This document shows, in pieces, positions 46,501 to 56,516 of a stretch of 64,000 nucleotides of DNA (position 1 is the stretch's first letter; each line of letters opens with the position of its first letter). The DNA lies in contig CM075939.1 of NCBI GenBank assembly GCA_038030265.1, positions 10,087,253 through 10,151,252 on the forward strand, given 5' to 3'. The notes beneath the pieces are model-generated. The model saw nothing but the letters and a program-made list of their open reading frames with translations, did no database searches and was not told the DNA's origin. A program made the translations under genes and the position numbers. Origin of the DNA: Corythucha ciliata (taxonomy: Eukaryota > Arthropoda > Insecta > Hemiptera > Tingidae).

Positions 46501-47600
46501 CTGTTCATTTTGTTTTCTATCTCGCTCTCATAAGTTTTTTTATGTGACAGAGGAATACCGCCAGTTGGACTCTTTTGATCTCTGTATAGGATCATCTTGA
46601 TTAAATAAGTGGAAATGTTGTTTTATTTGTTTCTTGAATTTGTATGAAGTTTCTAGGGAAAATTGGAGTAATCGCACAACTTTTTCATCTCTCTACACAA
46701 TCGTTTTTTTTTTTTTTTTTTAATCCCTCCAAACAAGGTTTAAACGACCCTCATCAACCCCCCCAACCTAAACGTGCCCCGCAGTAGGCCCAAATAAAAT
46801 GCCTTCAACTTTTTTGTTGTTGTAAGTTGTTGATACTCTCTCTTCGTCCGGCCATTCGTTTGGGTCAAGAACTTTATACTTCTTCAAGATCCCCCTATAC
46901 TACATTATCCGAGAAGCCCTCAATCTTCCACGGGAAACTCTCTTGGAAGAATTCACTGCGTTATTTTTCTGTTTATGCGTGCGTGAGTTGATAAACTGTC
47001 AACCTTAGAAAAGAAACCTTTATATGTATAATGCACGTGGGGCTATGAAAAAGCAACGAGGTAACTGAAACTGAAAGCGTTACCTCCCACCCCACCCCTA
47101 CGGACAGTTGTAGGGCTATTGATAGGGTGGGGAGGGGACGCAAAAATCTGTTTAGGCCTACCCCATTTTTTGCTTGAGGCTTTCTTCAAGGGGTTGGCGA
47201 TAAATTCTCAACTTCCTCCCCCCACCACTACCACTTTGGATCCCTTTTTGAACAAGAACCCTTGTGCTGAAATAAATGTTTTTTTTAGAGTGGGAGGGGT
47301 ATGAGAGAGAAAAGGTTCTTTTACCTCATTAAAATTCAGGCGTAAATCTCACTGAATTTCATTGAGTCTTCTTCTTCTGATTAAAACAGGGGATTATCTT
47401 ACGCGCTTCATTATTTGAAGCGGACGCGTAAAAGCTAAACAATGAGATTACGTGCGGCAGGCAAATGACCCCCGAGGGGAGATGTGGTGGGGAGGGGGAG
47501 TGAGAAGTGCTCGTTGGGTAATTCGTTCAGCCCCCCCCCCCACCATCAAACTTCAATTTATAACACGACGTAATACCTGTACCTCAAAAGTAAGCTATCG
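43569..47600. other. 4 kb without a recognised gene
   Basis: A G run (44256-44267), A runs (44824-44842 and 45871-45894), a T run (46706-46721) and other simple sequence. Open frames here are interrupted by homopolymers and none is recognised. Confidence 0.43.
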
Positions 47601-47603
47601 TAA

Positions 47604-48052
47604 AGCAGGATTCACATGGGGCGGAACAAGTGCGGAAAGCGGAAGGACGGAAGGCAGAAAAACCAGTGGAGGGGTTGGCGGAGTCGGTAAGAGAGTTCAT
47701 ATGAAGCGGTCTCCGTGGTGGACGGAATCATAACCTTCCTACTGAAAGCCTCTGTGATCTGAAACCCTTCACATCTTGTTGGTGGTGTTTTACTACTAAA
47801 TTTTCATTGAAATGGGAACTCATCATTATTTTAAGCTTCAACAGTTCAATGACACACGAAATAAAATTGGAACCTCTACTAGCGGTTATCAATTATCAAC
47901 ATTCCTGTCCCCTGCTCTTGCGCGGAGCTCGACGGAATTTCTTCCACCGACCGCCGTCCCTTCCGACAACATGGCGGACACCCTGTCAGCCAATCAGATT
48001 GCGTTCCGTCTTTCCGCTTTCCTCTCGCGTTCCACTCCATGTGAATCCAGCT
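47604..48052. mobile_element. 449-bp MITE with TAA duplication
   Basis: The left end AGCAGGATTCACATGGGGCG and the reverse complement of the right end AGCTGGATTCACATGGAGTG continue as matching arms for about 50 bp (GGAAAGCGGAA, GACGGAA). TAA occurs on both sides (47601-47603 and 48053-48055). A three-base TAA/TTA duplication points to PIF/Harbinger-like transposition. No transposase is encoded. The right arm includes CCAATCAGATTGCGTTCCG. Confidence 0.8.
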
Positions 48053-48119
48053 TAAATGCATTTTCAAAAATTTTATAATTTAAAATTTGAAATTCAAAAA
48101 TTAAAATTAAAAATCATTT

Positions 48120-48310
48120 CGTCTAAACGCGTTGTGGGAAGACCCACGACGTGAAATAGACTAACCTAACATTTATTTCGGCTATTGAGTAAAATGAGTT
48201 ACCCAGAACGCGTTATGGGTATTTCATTCCGCCCACTAGGCGAAAAAATTACCCACGACGCGTTGTGAGCAGTTCACACGGCCCATAACGCGTTGTGGGT
48301 AAATTTTTCG
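48120..48310. repeat. Cluster of ACGCGTT-centred palindromes
   Basis: Four copies of a motif like ACCCACGACGCGTTGTGGGT or TACCCAGAACGCGTTATGGG (near 48128, 48201, 48252 and 48283), some complete palindromes, some half. They are spaced 30-75 bp apart. They lie immediately after the TAA-flanked MITE, so they could be part of a neighbouring mobile element. Confidence 0.6.
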
Positions 48311-50400
48311 GGCAATGGGCGAATTCGGCCATTGCGAATAACACATACACCTTAAACCAAATTATGTGTCGTATCAATCCCACAGAGACTATTATTGATC
48401 GTGAAACCGGAAAATCCGATTAAAATTTCATTTCGAAAGAAAAATACGTAGAATGTTTCCAAATGAACCTTTGTAGTTGGCAAATGACAGGGACTTTTTT
48501 CGGGCGTAAAGCTCGTGATTTTCTCTCGCCCTTTCCATCATCATGATCACATCCGTAATTTGGAGTTGGCTCGAGGTGGTAGGGAGGGGCAAGTTTCGAT
48601 GGAGGGGGGCGGTGCCAATATTTAAATAACTTCATTCAAATCAATACGTTATTTCCCATCAGACAATGTTTCTACTGTAGCCGTTCGTTTGAGCAGACGC
48701 CTAATGTCACCGGACTCGCCGGTATCTGTGTGAATTTCATTCCCAAACCCAACAAAGCCTATTAATAGCGCAATGAGAGACACGATTTCGCAAATAAATT
48801 TTGTTTGCAACGGTTATAGAAATACAAAATACATCTTTTTCTAAGAAGTTATCAAACCCACAGCCTCAAATGCAAACATGAAGGTGAGTCATGGCTGAAA
48901 AACTGCAATGCACGAATTTACCCAGGAAGGTGTTTTAAAAAAAGTAAAACTGTACAAGATCACCGTAGCACAGATCTTGGAAAACGAAGTGTATAAAAAT
49001 ATATTACCTACACTAAAGGTTAAATACTAACGATAAGTCCAAGAAAAGTCAACAGACGAGGGATAGACTTGGGGAGAATGCTACTGAGTTCATTGGGGCG
49101 ATAGAGGAACTGGCAAAGTGCTATGAGGTGGCCTTCGAGGATGGCTCCAATATTTTAATTCAACAGACTCTAGCGCAGTGAAGCGATAGAAGTGACGAAT
49201 GAAGAGGCGATATTAGTGAAGAGGAATGTCACCGTTAAAGGGTCGGAACGGTGATTTCAATGTGGTCGTCACCGGAGCCAACAGTGACGGAGTAGTCACA
49301 GTGACAAAATCACCGACAGTGAAATCACACCTCACCCCATGTCAACAGACACTTGTCAATTCAACACTTTCATAACCAGAAATTCGTGAATCCGGCCCTT
49401 TAAAACCCCAATATCACCGAAGTTTGCTCGCTGAAAAATCAATTCAGCGGGATTCATTATCTTTTGTTATTCAATGTCAAACACCAACGTTTACTGTATC
49501 GTCCATATCGCTCGATTAATCGTTTTAAAATTTTAGCGTGCACATCCAGGGATTAAGACACAACTTTTGAACCTCCTCTCATCCAGACCTGTCGAGAAAA
49601 AGCCACAGACGTCATGCCGAAAACCACTTTTCTTTTTTTTACATTTCTGAGGTAGCGGATCACGATCGTCAAATCAGAATCCTTTTTTTTTCACGGACAT
49701 CATAGGTACGTGCTTTCCCTAGATGGGAGCATGGAAGTAAAGTGGAAAAATTGGAGCAGTCCGTAGTATGTGACCGTATAAGTGTAATCCACACAGGATT
49801 AGTTCAATCCCCCAAAGGTGATGGCTATGGAGAGGTCGTAGGACGGGGGTCATTAACCCCTCGCAGAAGTTAGCATCTGTGCAGAGGCGGCTTTTTTGTT
49901 GGTCGTTTGCTGGGTGAAGAGGAATGAACAAAAAAACAATGACTTTCTTCGACAACTTAATCGCTTTTTCAGATAACATGAATAATTTTTTTTCAATTTC
50001 CCCCCAAAAAAAGGCAGCAGTTTGACGATGGGTGGGTGGGTGACTCACACACCTCCATCATTCGTTTTGAACTACATTCGTTCAAGGCTAGAATTCCTAA
50101 AACCCCCATTGTGTTTTATTTATTGCCACACAAAATACTAACCCAGCCGTCTTCATCAGTAAAACTAAGGGAAGAAAATCTTAATTTTCCTAGGATGACC
50201 AAACGTCCTACTTTCCCCAGGCATGTCCTTCTTTTTGGAGCGTCCAGTTAGCATATGTGGGCTCATTTTTCAGGTGTCCAGAGAGAGGTCAAAAATTTCC
50301 TAGATACTTTTCGATCCCAGATTGTAAATTCTAGCGGATGTAATCCCCACACCACCGCACCACCCAAGGCACCCATAGTTTCGCTGATTTCATTCCATTC
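48311..50400. other. 2.1 kb without a recognised gene
   Basis: No arrays or transposon ends. The stretch 49230-49330 contains CACCG/CGGTGA words (GTCACCGTTAAAG, AACGGTGATTTCAA, GTCACCGGAGCC) in an irregular inverted arrangement. Otherwise only short A/T tracts. Confidence 0.42.
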
Positions 50401-50661
50401 ATAAGAAAGGTTAAACTGACTATAATCGCACCCTAAAATGACAAAACCGACGAGATTTCGGTTTTTGACTGTTGAAAGGATACACAATTTGGTGACAGTC
50501 GATCTCGGCCAGTATTCTCAATCAGCTCGATTTTATATTCGGACGATGGCCTTCAACAGAAAACACATACCACTGTTTGCAAACAGTGGTTTCGAGATGA
50601 TACACAATTTCTTTTTTCGCAACTTAAAAGCCTCTAGACTAGACCTGTTTTGTCCTAATGA
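50401..50661. repeat. Family D-like units and a perfect 22-bp palindrome
   Basis: 50405-50460 resembles two family D units (ACTGACTATAATCGCACCC, CTAAAATGACAAAACCGAC). At 50569-50590 the sequence is a perfect 22-bp palindrome with halves ACCACTGTTTG and CAAACAGTGGT. ATACACAATTT occurs twice (50470 and 50600). Confidence 0.5.
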
Positions 50662-50789
50662 CGAATTCCACTTGCGTAAAATTCAGCTCTGGAGCCAAGC
50701 ATTTCCAACCGTCTTCTGTGATTCATACAACGGAGGAGAAGAGTGAAAATACTCGGCCCTAGAGCAAAATTTTACGCAAATGGAATTCG
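50662..50789. repeat. 128-bp inverted repeat (MITE-like)
   Basis: The left end CGAATTCCACTTGCGTAAAA and the reverse complement of the right end CGAATTCCATTTGCGTAAAA match for about 38 bp with few differences, ending near GCTCTGGAGCC and GCTCTAGGGCC. The loop is about 50 bp. No clear target duplication. Confidence 0.72.
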
Positions 50790-52248
50790 CAATAAAACTC
50801 CGAGAAATCGTTATTTTCAGTTTCACAATCAAATATGAACAGAATTTAAATCATCAGTCAGAATTAAATTATGATTTAAATAATCAGATAATCAGAATTA
50901 AAATCATGGTTTCGGCAGCATGGAACAACTTTTGTCTTTGCCACATATAAAGAAGGGGGGGCTGAAAGACACTCAAGCGGATATTTGGTGAGATTTTCCA
51001 CCCGAATTTCGGGATTGGGCGTAGGCAAGTTTTCCGGGCACCTACGATTATCCAGAGGAGAAAATTGATCGGCCAACGCGGGTCTGAGAGCAAGAATCTC
51101 GACCCACGCTGAACTTGACAGGTCACTTAGGAGACACGTGCAAGTTTTTATTCGTACAAAGCTACACAATTTTGTTTGTCTCCACAAAAAACCAGCTAAA
51201 CCTCAGTGTTTGCGTTCTACATACAACTATAAGAACTCGCGAAATCGTCACATTCACAAAAATAAGGCCGCTAAAAAGCTGACGAAAGCTGCAAAATCAC
51301 GTTCCTCGTTGGTTAAAAGCCACCAAATCTTCTTTTCTCCACTAATAAGCCGCTAAATCTCAATTTTTGCTGCTGAAAAGCCGAAAAACATTTTGATTTC
51401 AATAGCTGAGTTATCTGGAGTGTTCATTGACATTTTCACAGTTGAATAGTTACTCTAAGCTGTTAAATTACCTGCTAAGACCACCACCGCACTGTTTCGA
51501 TAAGTACAGGTGTTATTCATTTTGACGCAGTGAAAATCAGGAGAGTAACCTTTTCCACTGTCGTCTAAAACTATCATGAAAGAAAGGGGAAACTAATCGA
51601 AGGTGGATGGCGTTTAAATTAACTTTATACTTTCGCGCTCTACCATCCTCGTCATTCCCCGAGCGACAATCCTTTCATTAAATGACGCCAAGAATTTCGT
51701 AAGACATCAAAACTTGAGAGATGTTTAATATAATTATTTTATTTTGGAGCAGCGGCTGGATCATATCGTGCTGTGGGAGTGGGGAAATGCTTTTACATTT
51801 CATGGTTTAATCTCCCTGCCTCCTCCAAAGAGCTTTGAAAAATTAAAGAATTGCTCTGAATAATTTATGGAGAGGAGAAAAACGGTGTCCATCCGCTTCT
51901 ATGCACTTCCGATGAAACAGAAAATGACACTCGCTAAAAGCTTTCGAAATGAAAGAGTTCAATTATTCAAATAGGGCAGCCTCATCACTCCTCGACACGA
52001 TCGTTCTGTTTTTTGCTTACACAGGCCGACGGTAGGATTTCTAATAAACTGGGGGGCCAAAAAGTGGCGAAACCTTCCCTTCATGGTCGATTCCACTCAT
52101 AAAGTCATAAACTATGTGGAGAAATGATATCACTCATTTGAATAAATGTGAGAATCTTCCCACAATTGCATACAAAAATTTTCCTAAAAAGAATTTGCAT
52201 TAAAATGGGACATTAGGCGATAAACGGGGATGGTTATTCGACAAACTA
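50790..52248. other. No gene; scattered repeat fragments
   Basis: 50825-50910 has AT-rich short repeats (ATTTAAATCATCAG, ATTTAAATAATCAG). 51175-51400 contains degenerate units (CCACAAAAAACCAGCTAAAC, AATAAGCCGCTAAATCTCAA) that look like poorly preserved A/G-type repeats. 51600-52248 has nothing recognised. Confidence 0.4.
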
Positions 52249-52305
52249 ATGAAACGATTCTACATATACTTCATTTCACAGTTTACCACAGGAAACCCCA
52301 CTAAG

Positions 52306-53038
52306 ATGAGCTTCAAAAGTAAAGTGGTTCTTATTACCGGAGCTGCTTCAGGCATTGGCGCCGCCACGGCACGACATTTTGCACGGTTGAATGCGTCGCT
52401 CGTTCTGGTCGACATCAACGATTTAAGGGAAACAAGCAAAGACTGTGGCGATAAAGTTTTGACAATTGTGGCGGACGTGTCGAATGACGCCGACGTGACT
52501 AGAATGGTGAAGGAGGCTGTCGACCATTACGGTCGATTGGACGTTTTGTGTAATGTGGCCGGTGTGTTTGAATCGGCGAATATTGAGGGCGCATCGATGG
52601 AACATTTCGATAGGATTTTTTCCGTTAAAATTCGCGGTGTTTTCAACCTGACGGTTCGATGCGTTCCTTATTTAATTGAAACACGAGGAAGCGTAGTGAA
52701 CGTATCAAGCGCAGCGACTCACCGCCAATTGCCTATGACGCACGTCTACGGCATGCCTAAAGCTGCGGTAAATTTTTTGACCAAGTCCGTCTCGTTGGAA
52801 TTGGCGGCGAGCGTCGTTCGCGTTAACGCAGTACAGCCCACAGCAATTGACACAAACATAATGAATCTTGACCGGCTGCCCGAATTAAAGGAGATGATGT
52901 CGGCGCCCTTCACTCGGCCGGCCGAGTGAAGTGGCAAAGGTGATTGCGTTTCTGGCTAGCGATGAAGCGAGTTATGTCATCGGAGCGATCCTACCAGTTG
53001 ACGGTGCCTTCCGCCTTTTTGCCAATTATAATGAGTAA
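52306..53038 (+). CDS. Short-chain dehydrogenase/reductase (classical SDR), frameshifted
   Basis: An NAD(P)-dependent oxidoreductase of the classical SDR fold, resembling the FabG-like SDRs common in arthropods; the substrate is unknown. The start at 52306 gives the usual [12 protein letters not shown] opening. It shows the cofactor loop TGAASGIG (residues 11-18), Asp36 after strand 2 (suggesting NAD(H)), CNVAG (82-86), catalytic Ser135, and Tyr148 and Lys152 in YGMPK. Lys108 stands where the catalytic Asn is expected, and PT replaces the usual PG after the active site. At 52915-52929 the frame breaks: R-P-A-E then stop. The conserved end ([20 protein letters not shown], then LPVDGAF) continues one base out of frame to a stop at 53038, about 243 residues in all. 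A tandem GGCCGGCC at the break suggests a 4-bp duplication. No introns interrupt the body. TTCATTTCACAG just upstream (to 52281) looks like a splice acceptor for a 5' UTR exon. It is a pseudogene or an assembly error. Confidence 0.85.
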
Positions 53039-53160
53039 GAGATTTAGTAACTTTCTGAGTAAGAGCTAAGGGACTTCTAGTTGAATTTACGTTATTTTGA
53101 TCAAATTAAATCCAATATTGAAGGGATGGTAATTTTTCTGCTGTAATTCTATTGGCTATT

Positions 53161-53166
53161 AATAAA
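53161..53166 (+). terminator. Polyadenylation signal candidate for the SDR
   Basis: AATAAA 123 bp after the SDR stop, within AT-rich DNA. Position and strand fit a 3' UTR, but the hexamer is frequent by chance in this window. Confidence 0.35.
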
Positions 53167-55899
53167 TAATATCCTGTGATAAGGATCCCAGCCATTTTCA
53201 AGAGTTCCCTAATGCAGGATACAACACTGCACGTTGATGCTGAGCGCTATTTAAAATGTAAGCCCCTCGAGCACTCTCCCCGCCATATAGACCCGTGCGA
53301 ATCCTATACCTATCTGAATCACCCGAGATAAAGCCTCTGACATGCAGTTTTCACCACACAATTCATTGTCGCTGGAGAGCCCCCATTGTCGTTTTTCACT
53401 TCGCTATTTTTAAATTTACAACAGCTAAATTAAAAAATAAAAACCTCCCTGTCGAGAGGCAATGGCAGGTGGGAGAGGTTTAATTTTCAAATACTTAATT
53501 AATCGAGGGGAAGAGATTAAATTCTGCCAGGTTCAATTATTAGAAAAAATAAAAATACGTCCTGAACCCGCAGAATGAAGAGACTAAAAATAGTCCGCGA
53601 TGTTAGTTGATGGGGGAAGAGAGGATAAATTTTTCCAGCAAAGCATACTTTATGAGTGGGGTTACTGTGAAAAAGTGGCAGAAGGAAGAGTGAGGTTAAA
53701 ATTGATAAAAGATCGAGTTCGATTCATCGATCCCTCCGGATATAAGCGAACTGCTTACACGGAAGAGTGAGACAGGCTCAATAGAAAGGAGGAAGGTCCG
53801 CTCCTCACCATGTTGTTATACTACCATCGCAAACCAATCACGCATATCGTTCGCAACGACGCCTTCTACCTCCACAACCGTTTTGTAAGGGCCGAGCCCG
53901 CGTAATGAGAGACGTTAGCTCCCAAGAATATAAAGGGAAATTGCCCGATAGGGCAATTGAGGTGTTGGTGGGAAGGGGGGCTAATATGAGCGGAATAGCG
54001 AAGGATAGTTCGACCCATATAAATTAATAGTCGCTCCCCCGTTCTGATAGACCGTAATCCGTCAGATGCGACCATACCGTAGAACGAGGGATGGGCTGCC
54101 GCCTTTACAACGGGTTTATTAAACCGGTCAAGGGATATTGCAAGAGCGATTCGGTGTTCCTAATGCAATTCCAATTAAGGTTCATTAATCAAGAAACCCC
54201 CTCTGTAAACATCGTATTCATGGATTGAAGGTTGTTTTGACTCAATGAAAGACGCTAAGCACGTATAGAGCCAGCCTCCTGGAGCAGTATCGATTTGGGC
54301 AAGACGTGAGGAGGGGGATGTCCAATATTGCTCTTGAGTAATCGAAGCGAAAGTTGAATGATAAAAAGATGATTTGGAATTTAAAGCGGCTTAGAAAAAC
54401 CTGAAGAGGAAACGAGTTTTTTTCCACAATAAGTTTATTCTGGGGAAACCTTATTACCTTACTTTTCACTCCTTCATCTTTTTTTTTTTTTTTTTTTTTA
54501 TTTCATTCTCTTTAAAGGGTGACTTAGAATCTGAAAAATTTCGTTTATACGTTTTTTTAAGAAAGAAAAATAATTTTTAAAGAGTCATGTTACCCCCTCG
54601 CGAGGGTAAGGGGAATGGTTGCGGGGCGGGGGACTTTAGAGAACGATTTTTTGATTAAAAACTCTATAACCCAGCTTAAGTCTTGATGAGCATCACATAC
54701 AGGTTTTATCGAGCAGAGAAAAAGTTTACGACACGCGTTTTGTTGTCATTACACCCCTAGCACATCCCCTACCACTACCAACACTGCAATACCGATTCAT
54801 TCCGATCGAAGTGCCTTTTCTGCATAAGAATTGAAACGAGAGAGAAAGCACCAGCCTTGCGCGTTTTTTTTTTTTTTTTTTACGAGCCCCTCTTAAAATC
54901 TCTAGAACTCACGGAGAACCTATTTGTCTTTAAAACAAGGACGGTTGGGCATAAAAACAAGAGAAAAAAGGTAAAACAGAAGGGGGAAGTATTCGACGAT
55001 CCTCAGAGGTCGATTTTTATCCTTCTAATATACGTCCCTCCACAGTTTACTTGGGTTACCCCAGCAAATTCACGAGTGTGCTGGGCGGTGTAGGGTGGGG
55101 TGGGGCGGAAAAGGGGGGAGAGAGGCTAAAGAAGGACGAGAATCTCCATAAAATGAAGGGCTCATCATCGACTTGGTTAACGGGTCAGGAGCGGGGATGG
55201 GCACCCGGCAATTGAGGATGTGAAGTGTTGAAGAGGAAAAAACCCCCCTCACGGAAAATGTGGAACAGGGGAGGAGAGATCTCACAACTTTCTTTCGTAG
55301 GGTATCTAATGGCGGGAGGGGTGAGGGGTGTTATGAAGATCACTAGACGAGAACCCACCCACCATGATTACCCAAACCCACGGGCTTTTCTTCTTTCCGC
55401 GTACAGCTTGAAAAAACAAAGTTCCCCTCATTAAACGCAACGAGCTTTAAGTTCCTGAACCAGAAAGAGGAGGGTTATTCAAGTGTTTTTTTTTTTTTTT
55501 TTTTTTTTTCAAAACTAAAGCTCTATAACGTCTGAAAATCCTCCCCTTTCTTTTCTATTTTTCCCTCTAGCATCTATATAGGAGACGCAAACACTCTGAT
55601 TCATCAATTTATAGCCAAAAAGTGACAATGAAAACATGTAGGTACCTTGTTGACGTCAAAATGGAGCATGAAATATCACTTAATTGAATGCGTAACGAAA
55701 GAGCCAATCTTACCTGAAACAAATATCAGAAACAAGTGTCAGAATAAGGCCAAACAATTAATTTAGGTGACTCAAACAGTGCCCTCCTTTTACGTCAACA
55801 CCTGAATAATAGACGAATACTTGTGAAAACCACAAGTATTGAACTCTGGATCTACCAATGAGGCACACACAGGCTATAGAATGAACGTTGGAAAACACT
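53167..55899. other. 2.7 kb without a recognised gene
   Basis: T tracts (54479-54499, 54864-54880, 55486-55509), G-rich 55080-55120, and no array or transposon ends. ATTGCCCGATAGGGCAATTG (53940-53960) is a small hairpin. Confidence 0.43.
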
Positions 55900-56345
55900 A
55901 ATTTACGGTAATTTTGCGCTTCGGTTTAATTTGCGCTTGGTCGCGGTTAAAATCGAGGAGAAACAGATCATTCGAAGCTGGATTTTAGAAATCACTAATC
56001 GCTAATTCGCCGCTGAGATGAGGAAAAAGTGACAGCTCGTGGTGGCTGAAATTGATTGTTTAAAACGCTAATTCGCCAATAAAACTATGAAAACCCGTTG
56101 ATTAGAGACAAAAATTGAGAAAAAGCGCTCGTTCACAGTTAAAATTGAGGAAAACAGCAATTCGCGGTTTCTGGAGTCTAAGTCGTGGCTCACACTTCAC
56201 CACAAAAATGTGAAAAAATCACTAATTCGTCAGCTAAGTTTGGTTAAAGCGCCAGACAAAGTTGAAAAAATATCTATAATTTACCTACTGCTGAAATTAA
56301 GGGGAAAAACTCATCGCTGCAAAGATATGGAAAATGTGCTAATTC
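55900..56345 (-). repeat. Family A array (reverse orientation)
   Basis: Units such as CGCTAATTCGCCGCTGAGAT, GAGAAAAAGCGCTCGTTCAC and AAAATTGAGGAAAACAGCAA. The variant unit TTCGCGGTTTCTGGAGTCTA (56161-56180) matches those at 5.36 and 13.2 kb. Confidence 0.7.
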
Positions 56346-56476
56346 GAAGATATTTTGATAAAAAGCAGTGCAAAATTTGATCATATCTGTGATAATTTGT
56401 GATAATTAGGTTTCAATTTTAAATGTATTTATTCAAAGAGGGTTGCGTTTGTACTAAAAATGATGTGTTAATTAGG

Positions 56477-56516
56477 GTCCTGATGATGGCCTAGACAGGC
56501 CGAAAATCGATTAGAC
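56477..56516 (+). ncRNA. Hammerhead-ribozyme-like motif 2
   Basis: The order is GTC (stem I), core CTGATGA (56480-56486), one extra T, stem II GGCCT-AGAC-AGGCC (56488-56501, fully paired), GAA (56502-56504), a self-complementary stem III AATCGATT (56505-56512), cleavage base A (56513) and GAC closing stem I. The layout is the same as at 42.6 kb. The extra T before stem II and the three-pair stem I are weaknesses. Following sequence (AATAAAAACAATTAATGTG) could be the 3' end of a retroelement. Activity is untested. Confidence 0.5.
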
